DNA from: Manis javanica
Lineage: Eukaryota; Chordata; Mammalia; Pholidota; Manidae
NCBI RefSeq assembly: GCF_040802235.1
Contig: NC_133169.1
Span: 48,429,034 to 48,493,033, forward strand
Length of the DNA stretch: 64,000 nt
Direction: 5' to 3'
The translations under genes were made by a program, and so were the position numbers. Below are positions 1-11,505 of the stretch, in pieces; within the stretch, counting starts at the first letter, position 1, and each line of letters starts with the position of its first letter. The notes under the pieces are model-generated. The model was not told the DNA's origin. It saw only the letters and a program-made list of their open reading frames with translations, and did no database searches.

Positions 1-1985
1 TTGGTATTTTGATAGGAATTGAATTGAATCTGTAGATTGCTTTAGGCAGGATGGCCATTTGGACAATATTAATTCTTCCTATCCATGAGCATGGGATGAG
101 TTTCCATTTATTGGTATCTTCTTTAATTTCTCTCATGAGTGCCTTATAGTTTTCAGAGTATATGTCTTTCACTTCCTTGGTTAGGTTTATTCCTAGGTAT
201 TTTATTCTTTTTGATGCAACTGTGAATGGAATTGTTTTCCTGATTTCTCTCTCTGCTAGTTCATTGTTAGTGTATAGGAATGCCACAGATTTCTAATTAT
301 TAATTTTGTTTCCAGCAACATTGCTGAATTCAGATATTAGATCTAGTAGTTTTGGAGTGGATTCTTTAGGGTTTTTTATGTACAACAGCATGTTACCCAC
401 AAACAGGGACAGTTTAACTTCTTCCTTGCCAATCTAGATGCCTTTTATTCCTTTGTGTTGTCTTATTGCCATGGCTAGGACTTTCAGTACTATTTTGAAT
501 AGAAGTGGGGAGAGTGGGCAACCTTGTCATGTACCGGATCTTAAAGGAAAAGCTTTCAGCTTCTCGCTATTAAGTATGATGTTGGCTGTGGGTTTGTCAT
601 ATATTGCCTTTATTATGTTGAGGAACTTGCCCTCTATACCCATTTTCTTGAGAGTTTTTATCATGAATGGATGTTGAATTTTGTCAAGTGCTTTTTCAGC
701 GTCTATGGAGATGATCATGGGGTTTTTGTCCTTCTTTTTGTTGATGTGGTGGATGATGTTGATGGATTTTTTAATGTTGTACCATCCTTGCATCCCTGGG
801 ATAAATCCTACTTGATCATGATGGATGATCTTTTCTATATATTTTTAATTCAGTTTGCTAATATTTTGTTGAGTATTTTTGCATCTATGTTCATCAGGGA
901 TATTGGTCTGTAACTTTCTTTTTTTGTGGTGTCTTTGCCTGGTTTTGGTATTAGCGTGATGCTGGCCTCATAGAATGAGTTTGGAAGTATTCCCTCTTCT
1001 TCTACTCTTTGGAGAACTTAAAGGAGGATGGGTATTAAGTCTTTACTAAATGTTTCATAAAATTCAGCAGTGAAGGCATCTGGTCCAGGGGCTTTGTTCT
1101 TAGGTAGAAATTGAATTACTAGTTCAATTTCATTGCTAGTAATTGGTCTGTTCAGATTTTCTGTTTCTTCCTTGGTCAGCCTTGGAAGGTTGTTTTTTTC
1201 TAGAAAGTTGTCCATTTCTTCTAGGTTATCCAGTTTGTTAGCATATAATTTTTCATAGTATTCTTTGATAATTCTTTGTATTTCTGTGGTGTACATAGTG
1301 ATTTTTCCTTTCTCATTTCTGATTCTGTTTATGTGTGTAGACCCTCTTTTTTTCTTCATAAGTCTGGCTAGGGTTTATCTTTTTGTTTATTTTCTCAAAG
1401 AACCAGCTCTTGCTTTCATTGATTCTCTCTATTGTTTTGTTCTTCTCAATTCTATTTATTTATGCTCTAATCTTTATTATGTCCCTCCTTCTACTGACTT
1501 TCAGCCTCATTTGTACTTCTTTTTCTAGTTTCATTAATTGTGAGTTTAGACTGCTCATATGGGATTGTTCTTCTTTCCTGAGGTAGGCTTGTATTGCAAT
1601 ATTCTTTCATCTTAGCACAGCCTTTTTTGCATCCCACAGATTCTGTGGTGTTGACTTATTGTTGTCATTTGTCCCCATATATTACTTGATCTCTGTTTTT
1701 ATTTGGTCATTGATCCATTGGTTATTTAGGAGCATGTTGTGAAGCCTTCATGTGTTTGTGGGATTTTTCATTTTCTTTGTGTAATTTATTTCTAGTTTCA
1801 TACCTTTGTAGTCTGAGAAACTGGTTGGTACAATTTCAATCTTTTTGAATTTACTGAGGCTCTTTTTGTGGCCTAGTATATGATCTATTCTTGAAAATGT
1901 TCCATATGCACTTGAGAAGAATGTGTAGTTTTTTGCTTTTGGGTGTAGAGTTCTGTAGTGCTGTTAGGTCCATCTGTTCTAATGT
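1..1985 (-). repeat. L1 LINE fragment, ORF2 endonuclease end and reverse transcriptase
   Basis: Read on the minus strand this is L1 ORF2 from the end of the endonuclease into the reverse transcriptase. Open pieces at 1018-1359 and 527-793 carry typical L1 RT N-terminal text such as [18 protein letters not shown] and [12 protein letters not shown]. The fragment runs off the left edge and is interrupted by stops, so it is a dead copy. Its sequence closely resembles the L1 at 54.4-57.9 kb, suggesting the same or a sister subfamily. Confidence 0.93.
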
Positions 1986-1999
1986 GTTGTTCAGTGCCT

Positions 2000-2960
2000 C
2001 TGTGTGATAAGACCTTTAGATCTACTCTCTTATCAACTTTCAAACAGACAATATGGCATTATCAACTATAGCAGCAATGCTATACATTCCATTCCCATGA
2101 ATTATTCATTTTATACTTGGACATTTTTACCTTTGTGTTCCCTTTATCAACTTCAATGGTGCCTATCCCCCATCTTGGGTAAGCCCAAATTTGATCTCAA
2201 CATCCTAGACTTTGGTTTATTTGTATAGGGTTCCACAGATAAATGAAAGCATGGTATTTGTCTTTGTTTGACTTATTTCATTTAGCGTAATGCCATCAAA
2301 GTGCTCCTCCATGTCATCACAAATGCCAAGATTTTGTCCTTTTTCAACTGAATAATATATGATAATATTTCATTGTGCATATATACCATATTTTCCTTAT
2401 CTATTCTTCCATCAGTGGCACTTAGATTGTGTTAAACAATCCTGCACTGAACACAGGTAGGCATACATGTTTTGAAGGGGCTGTTTCCCTTTTCTTTAGG
2501 TAAATATCAGAAGTGGAATTGCTAGTAAGTTCTAGTTTAAAATTTTTAGGAACCTCCACACCATTTTCCATAGTGTCTGCACCACTTCACATTCCCACCA
2601 AGAGTGCCAAATGGTTCCCTGTTCTCCACATCTTTGTCAACGGATGCAATTCCTGGTCTTTTCCACAAGAGCCATTCTGACATGTGTGAGGTGGTATCTC
2701 ATTGTAGTTTGGATTTGCATTTCCCTGATTAGTGATGTTGGGCAGCATTTCATGTACCTGTTGGGCAACTGTAAATATTTTCTATTTACAACCAGATTGT
2801 TTATAAGGGATTTAGTTGTTTGAGCTCACTATGTGTTTTGGACAGTAACCCTTTACCAGATTTATGTTTTGCATAGAATTTCTCCCCTTAAGTAGACTGT
2901 ACTTTCATTTACTGATTACGCATTTACTGGTGTGCAGAAGCTCTTTAGTTTGATGGAGTC
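2000..2960 (-). repeat. Older L1 fragment, ORF2 C-terminus
   Basis: On the minus strand this shows the familiar late-ORF2 stretch of mammalian L1: the upstream-oligonucleotide-like text around 2640-2770, and around 2330-2420 the sequence coding for the tract just before the ORF2 stop. It is more diverged than the neighbouring L1 at 1-1985 and has no long frame. It is a separate, older insertion abutting the first. Confidence 0.75.
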
Positions 2961-3340
2961 ACAATTAATTTGGCAACACTTTTGCTGCCTCTCCTTTTCA
3001 TGTCAAGACACATGACATTGTAGAAGACTAGAAACCAATACTAGCCAAATGAGATTCAGTTGGCACTTAACTCCTTACTAAGGCACTGCCAAGCAATACC
3101 CAGTGGACATGTGTCTTGTCACTGCTCCATCTGAGGCATGTGTCTTCAGTGTGGAGAGGCCCAGGAACCAGATCCAGCTCAGTTCTTCTTGGACTGATGG
3201 AGGTGACAGGAGATCCTGCTATGTGCAGAAAATTCTCTGGGCCCTTGTCACTCTGGAATCGGAATTAAGAGTTACAAGTTCTATTCCATCATTATGGGCA
3301 GGGTTTTCTCTTCTCTCAGATGGAAACACAAAAAAACAAG
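2961..3340. other. No recognised feature
   Basis: Short unique-looking spacer between the L1 relics and the ERV-A LTR. I see no coding or RNA gene signal here. Confidence 0.5.
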
Positions 3341-3344
3341 CTGT

Positions 3345-3860
3345 AACTCCAGGGTGAATATCCAGGGGTAAAATACCTTTGAAACCAAAGTAAGTCAGAG
3401 GCAGACATAAAGCGGGAGAAACCCATTTATTTCTTACAGGCAGTCCACTTCTGCTGCCCCATGTCTCTCACAACCCAGCTGCAGAAGAAGAGCCCCACCC
3501 CTACCCCTGCCAATGTCTTCAGTCCAGATAGCCCCTCAGCTCGCCTGTGTAATTGCCTATTCATATGGACATGGACTACTCCTCTCCACACAGTGGAAAT
3601 GCCTTTTGTATGGAGATGTACTAAAGCCAGGCAAGAGATTCTGGAAATATTGCAATTTTACCCAGCACCCACACCTCCAGAAATCTCACCTCACAATCTA
3701 TTGGTTCCCCATCTTCCACAATGGCTCCTGTGTGAGAAAACTGGAGCATTGTAACCAGACTAATAACATAAAGTTATAATAATCTATCTACAAGATGAAG
3801 AATTCAGCTAGGTTCAAAGTCCTCTGCAGATTAAGTCCGTAGTTTACCCATTCCACAGGC
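3345..3860 (-). repeat. 3' LTR of ERV-A
   Basis: About 500 bp. It shares the core text around 3415-3480 (the antisense of an AATAAA-bearing R region) with the 5' LTR at 8440-8775 and with the solo copy at 52.4 kb. Exact ends are approximate. Confidence 0.75.
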
Positions 3861-4899
3861 AGTCAGTATTTGAGGAGGTAGGGAGGTCAGAGTAATAATC
3901 TAATAGCAGCTGCAATAGGAACACACCCAGGCCACAAGAATCGTAGAAGAAAATAACTTTAAGGGCAATAAGATACATGTTTTAATGACACCACCATAGG
4001 CAAATCTACCATTGGGTAGGATGCATGCAAGGAAGCGGTCCTGTGATAGGACACTGGCAGGAATGGGATCTCGCCCTGATCTAGTATACCAGATTTTCAA
4101 CCCCCTCCCTGTGGGAGTTGTGGATGGGTCAATATATAAGGCTGCAGGAGATGCATGCACAGGCCATAAAGGCAAAACAAAACTTCCCCGAAAGATGAGC
4201 TTACCTCCCGGTCATTTTGAGTACACTACCATGATCTTTGGGGCCACTCTGCTGTTACTCCAGGAATACACATGAGGCCAGCTTCCAGGCCTTTTCTACA
4301 AGGTGCCAGAAGGGCCGGCTATCACTGGTCCACGTGTGAAAATGTCCAGGGCCATGTCCATTCAACAGTGTCTCCAGTGTTTAATGCATTTGGGGCTGAC
4401 AGCAGGATGTTGTGCTGCTGGACATATCCTGGCTTTAATAACTCTTCTTTGGTTTGCACATACAGTTGTATAGGAGAGGCAGCAATGGGTGTTAACAAAC
4501 ACTGATGTAATCATTGGGCTACATCAGAGGCAGGCTCTCATGCTAGTGAATGCACCTGAGCCAATGTGTCTGCTTCATCATTCCCTGGGGATGCCAAAGG
4601 CAAATGGCCAGTCACATGATATACGGTAACAATCTTAGTCTGACCAGAGGCCCATAGGTCTTTCCACAACTCTTGACCCCAAAGCAGCAAGTGACCAACC
4701 ATTCAGTTGGCATGGTACCATATCGGTAGCCACAAGGTCAAGCCCCAATACACAGCCAAGCCATCAGTGCAGACAACTATAGGGGAGGGCTCCTGGGTGA
4801 TCACAAGCTGTACTGCCTGCAACTAGGCCCATTGGCTGCTCTTCCCCTCTCCATCCTCCATCCACATTGTCTCAGTCTTATGTTGGAAAACCACAGCCC

Positions 4900-6318
4900 T
4901 TCACTTCAGGGACTGTCCATGACTGGAGCCATCTGTATTATACCAAGCATCTTCGGGTATAGGGGCTTTTCTTTCTTGATAAGGACTCTCGGCTACCAAT
5001 GGCTCAAAAGCAAGTTCTTTCTGCTTTCCACTATAATAGGTCACTGGCCCTAATAAGTGTTGGAGTTCTCCACATAAGGAGCTAGCTAGTAGAGAGGGTA
5101 CTATGCTGCTGTAAATATGCACCCCATTGGGCCAATGTAGGCATCTATGCCACACCACTCCATTGCATTTTAGTCTCGCACCCACCCAGCAATGGGATAG
5201 GTAGTTATTGCCTTGGTCAGAGCTGTTCCGGCAATGGGCTCCATAGCCAGCAAGGTGTGGTACACAGCAGTCACTTGATTCTCTATCAAGGTGCACTGGA
5301 CCTCTGCTCCTTTCCACAGTTGTGACCAGAATCTGATAGGTTGGTGTGTCCATTCAAGCTGCTGCCAAAAACCCCAACCATAACCATCTTGGGTTACATG
5401 AACATCTAGCTCACAGGGCCTTGGTGAATCCATTATACTCAAGGCCTGGATGGTCTTGAATGCCCGCTTGGCAGCAGTAAAAGCAGCTACACATGTCTCA
5501 TCCCAGTCCCACCTGCTGCACTTTCCTGCCAACCAGTAAAAGGGCTTCAGAATTTGTGCCAAGTGCGGGATAAACACTCTCCAGTAGCCCAAAAGACCCA
5601 AAAAGTCTTGTAAGACTGCCACAGTGGTAGGGGTGGGGAAAGTTTGGCCCTCATCTATGATTGCTTCAGGAATAACTTTAGTTTTAGCCAACCAGACAAC
5701 CCTCAAGAATTTTACAGACAAACCAGATCCCTGAGCTGTGGTGCTGTTCACAGCCCATCCTTTCTCTTGTAGATGTTGCAGCAGTCTAGGAACTGCCCCT
5801 TCTAAATCTGAAAAAGAATCAAACGTGAGCATAATAACATCAATGTAGTGATACAACCACACCATTTGCAGTTTCTTCCATGTGGCCAAGTCCTCGGCCA
5901 CAAGTATGTGACAGATGTTGGAACTGTGGAGGTATCCCCGTGGAAGGACAGTGAATGTCCCCTGCCAGCCTTCCCATATGAAGGCAAACTGTTCCTGGCT
6001 TTCCTGTGCTATGTCAATAGAAAAGAAAGCATTATTAGCAAGGTCTACAACATAATGATATGTTCCCAGCTCCTGGCTGAGGGTGTCCACAATGGCTAAT
6101 ATAGAGGGGACAGCAGCATGCAAAGGGGGTGTGACTTTATTCAGTTTTCTGTAGTCCACAGTCATACTCCAGGAGCCATCTGGCTTTTTCACTGGCCACA
6201 CTGGGGAATTAAAAGGACTATGAGTGGGCTTTATGATGCCCACCTTCTCCAACTCCTGTAGAGTTTCTCCAATTTCCTTATGCCCCCCAAGCAATTTATA
6301 CTGCTTAGTATTTGTCAC
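4900..6318 (-). pseudogene. ERV-A pol fossil (RT/RNase H region)
   Basis: The longest open stretch (5170-6318) reads as retroviral reverse transcriptase followed by the connection/RNase H start. Family knowledge: class I endogenous retroviruses encode pol downstream of gag. It is similar to the pol of ERV-B at 33.8-35.9 kb. It is a decayed copy with several breaks. Confidence 0.88.
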
Positions 6319-8439
6319 TCATCTGGGTACAGGCAGAGCTACAGGTGAGTGCTTAACATGTCCCCTCAGTGCCGCCTTTAACACATGTACCCTTAGTCTG
6401 AACTCACCTGCAGTGGTCTGTAACCACAGGCCCTGCAGGATATCTACCCCCAAAATATATTCAGGGATGGGAGGAATTACATTGTATACTCCTTTGGGGG
6501 TAAACGCCCTATCCCAAATGGGAATAGGGCTTTCTTCACTCTAATTGCCTCACCCCTATAGCCATCTATCACAGCAGGGGTCCCAGAAAAACTAACAGGG
6601 TTGCCATAAATCAGAGAACATTCAGCTCCTATGTCCACCAGTGCCAGGGCACACTATATTCACAGGGGACCAATGAATTGCTAACTCTACATGTGGCCTC
6701 TCATCCCTACCATGTCCCCCAAGGTGGGGACCTTGACCCACCCCATCAAACCACAATGCCCGATTGTCCTCCTGTGGGGGTGAGGGCCCAGGCAGAGTCT
6801 GTGTATTGTCTCCCAGGAAGTCTTGCAGGGACACAGGCTGGACATGGGGCTTTGACTCTGGCCTCCATGTCCTGGACCTCAATGGCTGGAACTGCTGCTC
6901 TGGCTTTAATGGGTGCCACACTTCTAACAAGATCCCATTGGGCTTCCCATCAAGTTTTTCTTTCACTACCCCGGCCTTTATCAAATCAACCCACATCTGG
7001 GTCCTCAAGACCTTCACAGGGCCTTTTGCACCTCTCCATTCAGTGGTAGCCCATACTTCCTTCTGGGCTCTTATTGTTTCAACCTCCCCCAGATCTGCTA
7101 AGTATGAGTAGCCTCACTTATGGGATGCCCTATGTCGGGGGCAAGAATAGTCACTAGGGACCCAAAGAGAGAAGGGGGAGCTGTATGGAGCTCCAGATTT
7201 CTCATTCCTATAGAGAACACCTTCTCATCAGGGCCTTAGGGGTACATTTTATAGATGATATTTTTCATGCCCAATTCCCATACCTGCTGGAGCTCTGCAT
7301 ACATTTTCCAGCTAGTGGGTAAGGATGGTAAATCACCTTGATTATGCCAAACTGCCCTGATAGCAGCTGTCAGCCAATCCAGAAGCACCTGATTCCCTGA
7401 GGTGTGATGGGCACATTGCAGCCGCTGCCAGAGGGAAGGGTGAGTCACCAGGGAAGCCAGTCTACTCATTTCAGAGCCCAACATAACAATGTTTCCCAAC
7501 CCCATATCCCAGAGACATAAAAGCCATGTAGGCAGAGGTTCTGATGGCTTCTGCCTATACCAGATGCTCGTGTCCACCAGCTCATCCTGCACATAGGGGC
7601 AGGGCATGGAGTGCTCCACAGCCTGGGGAGGGGTGGCTCCTCCCCCTGAGGAGCCTGTGGTTGTCCCATTTTTATTTTTTTATTTACAACGAGGCAGGCC
7701 TTTAATATGGGAGAGGCTGGTGCCTTCCACAGTGGCCTCGGCAACCGATTGGCCCTCAGCCCCACCCCCACCCTCTCCCGACACCTCTCTACCACCTACG
7801 GGTCTGCAGGCACCGCTCTTTCCTCCCCCTCCCCTATGGCCTCCTGCAATGCAGACTCTCTGGCTGCCTCTCCCATCACTGCTGCTAAGGAATCTTCCAG
7901 GAGCGTGACCCATCTTCTCAGTAACTGTCTCTCTTCCTTAAGGGCATCCCATAGGTCATCACCCAGCTCCTCCAAGCAATGCTGACGTGTGTCTCTCTAC
8001 GGCCAAAGTCTCTCTCTCTCTCTCCTTGATAACTCTCTCTCTCTTCTCAATAACATTTTCCACTATCTCGAGGAAAAGGGACCCTACAATACCAGCTGCT
8101 GCACAGCCACGCAGGCCCTCTGAGCAGCCTTCTATCTCACGGAGGGCTAATTCAGCAGCTTCTGGTGTCGCCACCTTCCCCAGTTATGGGGAAGGCTCCA
8201 CCCTTCTAGGAGGTGCTCTAACCAGACCAATTCCCCACTAGGGGCTCCCCAGGTGGAAGCCCCACAGGTAGCTCTACTATCCTCTACTGCTGCAGCCACT
8301 GGGGCTTCCCCACCATCCACAGTGGGGGTTCTGGGCATCTCCCCACCATCCCTAGGGGCAGCCCTCCCAGGTCACACCTTGTGTAGACATATTTTGGGTT
8401 CAGAGGTCCTGCCAACTACCAACAGCTTTAATTCCAGGG

Positions 8440-8775
8440 GAAAATTCCCAGACAAAATAGCTTTGAAACTGAAATCAGTCCAAGGGAGAAATAAAGTGGG
8501 AGAAACCCATTTATTTCTTACAGGCAGTCCACTTCTGCTCCCCCATGTCTCTTTTGACCCAGCTGCAGAAGAAAAGGCCCCCACCCAACATCTCCACTCC
8601 AGATAAGCCCTCAGCACGCCCTTGTAATTACCTATTCATATGGAGATGGCTTACTCCTCTGAACCCCCTGGAAACTCCTATTGTATAGAAATGTACTAAA
8701 GCAAGAGGAGAAATTCTGAAAATATTGCAGTTTCACTCACAAAATGAAAGTAGTTTACAAACAGATTGAACTCTG
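8440..8775 (-). repeat. 5' LTR of ERV-A
   Basis: Matches the LTR at 3345-3860 over roughly 300 bp in the same orientation. The far (right) end fades into unique sequence near 8775 and is not sharply defined. Confidence 0.7.
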
Positions 8776-9201
8776 AATCAAGGGGCTTTTCAATCCTGAG
8801 TGCTATAACTGTTTTTCCACATTCCCAGTTGGTGTCATGGCCAAAGCATATATGCTCCTTGCTTACTTTTGAATGTTAGAAGACTCTTATGTTCATGTAT
8901 GAAAATACATCAAGGAAATCCCCTTCACTTCCCACCTAAACTCTTGTATCCCTTATATAATATCAGGCGGTCTGGATAGACAAGGGGCCCCAAGAAAGTC
9001 CGGCCAAAGCAGTCTGACACAGATGAACCTAGGAGGTCCCTTAACTATGCAAAGTATGTGTGTGGAGGTTACCTCCAGAATCCAGAAAGAAGCCCACCAA
9101 AACATCCTGTTACACCTAAATCTGCGTAGATAAAAAAACATTTTGTAGAAAATTTGCAGTCACGTTAGATTTCAACCATTGACAAAGACACATAATACAT
9201 C
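8776..9201. other. IRG upstream region, no gene seen
   Basis: Sequence between the ERV-A LTR and the candidate IRG control sites. No coding exon or repeat is recognised. An untranslated first exon of the IRG gene could lie here or in the next 500 bp, but I cannot place it. Confidence 0.4.
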
Positions 9202-9210
9202 TTCTTGGAA
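9202..9210 (+). promoter_or_regulatory. Candidate GAS element (STAT1 site)
   Basis: TTCTTGGAA fits the TTCNNNGAA gamma-activated site and lies about 530 bp upstream of the IRG start codon. Mouse IRG genes are known to be driven by GAS and ISRE elements. The motif is short and could occur by chance. Confidence 0.35.
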
Positions 9211-9275
9211 GGAGATGAGTCACATGCAAAGTGAAGCCTGTCAAACGGAGATGTCGGATGTCTTCAGGCCCTTCG

Positions 9276-9285
9276 GGGATTTTCC
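9276..9285 (+). promoter_or_regulatory. Candidate NF-kappaB site
   Basis: GGGATTTTCC matches the GGGRNWYYCC consensus exactly. It lies between the candidate GAS (9202) and the ISRE-like motif (9395), a combination common in inflammatory promoters. Function is inferred. Confidence 0.35.
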
Positions 9286-9394
9286 TGAGGGTCTCACACA
9301 TTGATTGGGGAGAGGTACGGTGGGGTGAGCATACTTTTCATCAGGAGCTAAACTGTCCCGTTGAATGGTCACTGTGTGTGCCCATTACTTTCTT

Positions 9395-9406
9395 AAAAAT
9401 GAAACT
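9395..9406 (+). promoter_or_regulatory. ISRE-like motif
   Basis: AAAAATGAAACT differs from the GAAANNGAAACT interferon-stimulated response element at its first base only. It lies about 330 bp upstream of the IRG start codon, within 200 bp of the GAS-like and kappaB-like sites. Confidence 0.3.
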
Positions 9407-9682
9407 ATTAAAGAATCCTTAAATGAGGTAAGGAACACCAGTGGGTAAAAAGGCTGAGCGGAGTGATCAAGCTTTGAATTTGGTCCTGAAGCACTGAGAA
9501 TCTCTTAAAGGAGGAAGGCATTCCACAAGATGGTCAGACCATGAATAAGGGTGTATGTACAAGGGGGGAAAATGTCTAGAAGACCATGCTCAAAAACAAA
9601 AAGGGCAGGTGCCCCCTGGTACTGTGTGGGGTGAGTGCTCTCCCACAACCATGCAGCCCAGGCTGGCCCTGAATGTCCTAAG

Positions 9683-9715
9683 TTGCTGACCTTCCTTCTT
9701 TTCCCTTTCCTCCAG
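9683..9715 (+). other. Splice acceptor before the IRG coding exon
   Basis: A strong 3' splice site: branch-like TGCTGAC at about 9684-9690, a pyrimidine tract from 9691, and AG at 9714-9715. The coding exon would begin at 9716, 20 bp before the ATG. This matches the usual IRG layout of untranslated first exon(s) plus one long exon holding the entire coding sequence. Confidence 0.7.
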
Positions 9716-9735
9716 CACCTCTCCTGAAACCAACC

Positions 9736-10992
9736 ATGAGCCAGTCCTCCTCCTCCAGATCGCCTGCCCCAAATGATCATGATTTGGCCTTCAACTTTGA
9801 CATGTTTTTTAAGGCATTCAAGTTAGAAAGGAAAATCCTCTCTCAGGAAACAATCAATTTGATTCATTCATGCCTGATGATTGGGAACCTTCAGACAGCA
9901 GTTGATATCATCACTGAGGCACTGAGAGAGATCGAGAATGCTCCACTGAGCATTGCTGTGACTGGGGAGACTGGGTCAGGGAAGTCCAGTTTCATCAATG
10001 CCCTGAGGGGTATTGGGCATGAGGGAGAAGGTGCAGCCCCCACTGGGGTGGTGGAGACCACCATGGAGAGACTTCCATACAAACACCCAAAGTTTCCAAA
10101 TGTGACATTCTGGGACCTGCCTGGCATTGGTTCCACTACCTTTACACCAGAGACATATCTGAAGAAACTGAACTTTGGTGAGTATGACTTCTTTATTATT
10201 ACCTCTGATACACGCTTCAGGGAAAATGATGCACAGCTGGCCAAAGCAATTGGAAAAACAGGGAAGAATTTCTACTTTGTTCGAACAAAAGTGGACAACG
10301 ATATACATAATGAACGAAGAAGTAAACCTCAGACCTTCGACCAGGAGAGAATCCTACAAATGATTCGCAAGAAATGTCAGGGAAAACTACAGGAGGACAA
10401 TGTGAGTCACCCTCGGGTCTTCTTGGTCTCCAACATTGATGTGTCTGACTATGATTTCCCAAACCTGGAGATGACACTTCTGAGGGAACTCCCAGCCCAG
10501 AAGCGCCACATCTTCATGCTCTCCCTGCCCAGTGTCACTGAGGCCGCCATTGACCTGAAGAGGGACTCCCTGAGGCAGAAGGTGTGGCTGGAGGCACTGA
10601 AGGCTGGATTCCTGGCCACCATCCCTTTTGTGGGTGTGATCAGTGATCTGGAGAAGCTGGAGGAGACCTTAACCCTGTACCGGTCTTACTTTGGCTTGGA
10701 TGATGCATCCCTGGAAATCATGGCCAAGGATTTGCATGTGTCAGTGGAGAAACTCAAGTCACACATTAAGTCTCCACATTTGCTGTCTGTTGAGAAGGAT
10801 AAAGATTCCCTAACGAAAAAACTGTTGAAATGTATTGAAATGGTTTTGTCAGCCATGGGGGGGCCCCTTGCCACTGGACTGTACTTTTCAAAGACCTTCT
10901 ATTTGCAAAATTGCTTTCTTGATACTGTGGCTAGTGATGCTAAAGCTCTCCTTAAAAAAGAGCTTTTCACAGAAAAGACCAGTCTTTCCTAG
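9736..10992 (+). CDS. Interferon-inducible GTPase, TGTP/IIGP1-like (GKS-class IRG), intact
   Basis: A 418-residue single-exon open frame of usual IRG length. G1 P-loop GETGSGKS lies at residues 77-84, the G2-region threonine in APTG at 101-104, G3 DLPG at 127-130 and G4 TKVD at 184-187. N- and C-terminal helical regions flank the G domain, as in mouse IRGA6. The text closest to my memory is mouse TGTP (IRGB6) and IIGP1, for example FGEYDFFII and RSYFGLDDASLE. Family role: interferon-induced GTPases that coat and disrupt vacuoles of intracellular pathogens such as Toxoplasma. The protein starts MSQSSSS, so it lacks the myristoylated Gly2 of IRGA6. The GKS P-loop marks an effector rather than a regulatory GMS protein. 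The start is the first Met, just after the acceptor. One-to-one orthology with TGTP or IIGP1 cannot be settled by eye. Confidence 0.95.
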   Translation: MSQSSSSRSPAPNDHDLAFNFDMFFKAFKLERKILSQETINLIHSCLMIGNLQTAVDIITEALREIENAPLSIAVTGETGSGKSSFINALRGIGHEGEGAAPTGVVETTMERLPYKHPKFPNVTFWDLPGIGSTTFTPETYLKKLNFGEYDFFIITSDTRFRENDAQLAKAIGKTGKNFYFVRTKVDNDIHNERRSKPQTFDQERILQMIRKKCQGKLQEDNVSHPRVFLVSNIDVSDYDFPNLEMTLLRELPAQKRHIFMLSLPSVTEAAIDLKRDSLRQKVWLEALKAGFLATIPFVGVISDLEKLEETLTLYRSYFGLDDASLEIMAKDLHVSVEKLKSHIKSPHLLSVEKDKDSLTKKLLKCIEMVLSAMGGPLATGLYFSKTFYLQNCFLDTVASDAKALLKKELFTEKTSLS

Positions 10993-11233
10993 TTTTACAC
11001 CTATGTATGTTGGGAGAGAAATTGGGACGATGAGGCCCAGACCCCCTGCATCCTTGGTCCCAGCAGCTGGCTTCATGGTAGAGAGTTCCTCCAGGCAAGC
11101 CTGGTGCTTCTGTGCCATTTCAGGCCTCCTGAGCTTTCCATGCTCCCAGCCCTGGATTAACCTCTTCCTTTAGTACCTTTCATGACAAAATGTTGGATTA
11201 ACTGTAAAGGCTTGCTCAAAATCTCCCTATGGA

Positions 11234-11239
11234 AATAAA
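11234..11239 (+). terminator. Polyadenylation signal (proximal) of the IRG gene
   Basis: AATAAA about 240 bp after the stop codon. It is a plausible 3' end for the IRG transcript; a second signal lies at 11500. Confidence 0.5.
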
Positions 11240-11319
11240 GGAAGGGAGTCTGGCATTCTAGACTGAGAAATGAGACCATCTCAGTGGCCCAGCTACTTTG
11301 TGTCCAGGGCTAGACTTAT

Positions 11320-11396
11320 TAACATTATACTAATGTCAAATTGCTTATCTCAATGCCTGGCACCCAGTAGGTGCTCTATAAATGTTTGATGAATGG
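11320..11396 (+). repeat. L2/MIR-type 3' end fragment
   Basis: The text around 11356-11396 (cctggcacccagtaggtgct, then ctataaatgtttgatgaatg) is the well-known 3' end shared by L2 and MIR repeats. It lies in the likely 3' UTR of the IRG gene if the distal poly(A) signal is used. Confidence 0.7.
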
Positions 11397-11499
11397 TCCT
11401 ATCCCATGCTTAGTAGTCATTCCCGACCTGCCCCTCTGATGGATCCTCTGTCTCCTTCCAGAGCCAATTGTCTTGTCTGACAAGCCTCTGCAATGTAAC

Positions 11500-11505
11500 A
11501 ATAAA
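11500..11505 (+). terminator. Polyadenylation signal (distal) of the IRG gene
   Basis: A second AATAAA about 510 bp after the IRG stop codon. Its use would include the L2/MIR fragment in the 3' UTR. Confidence 0.4.

Larger units (their letters stand above)
3345..8775 (-). mobile_element. Endogenous retrovirus A (class I, gammaretrovirus-like), fossil
   Basis: The element lies on the minus strand between two same-orientation LTR copies (about 8440-8775 as 5' LTR and 3345-3860 as 3' LTR). The interior reads, right to left, as a gag-like region (about 8200-6700), a protease/pol junction (about 6700-6400), reverse transcriptase (6318 down to about 5300) and RNase H/integrase remnants (about 5300-4260). 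Pol text such as [18 protein letters not shown] and YHYIDDV-like motifs supports a class I retroviral pol. No env is recognised. It is broken many times over. The divergence between the two LTRs points to an old insertion. Confidence 0.88.

Noticed and set aside
5170-6318. A 382-codon open frame as a possible host gene
   Set aside because: It is retroviral reverse transcriptase of ERV-A, flanked by matching LTRs and broken at both ends; treated as a fossil.
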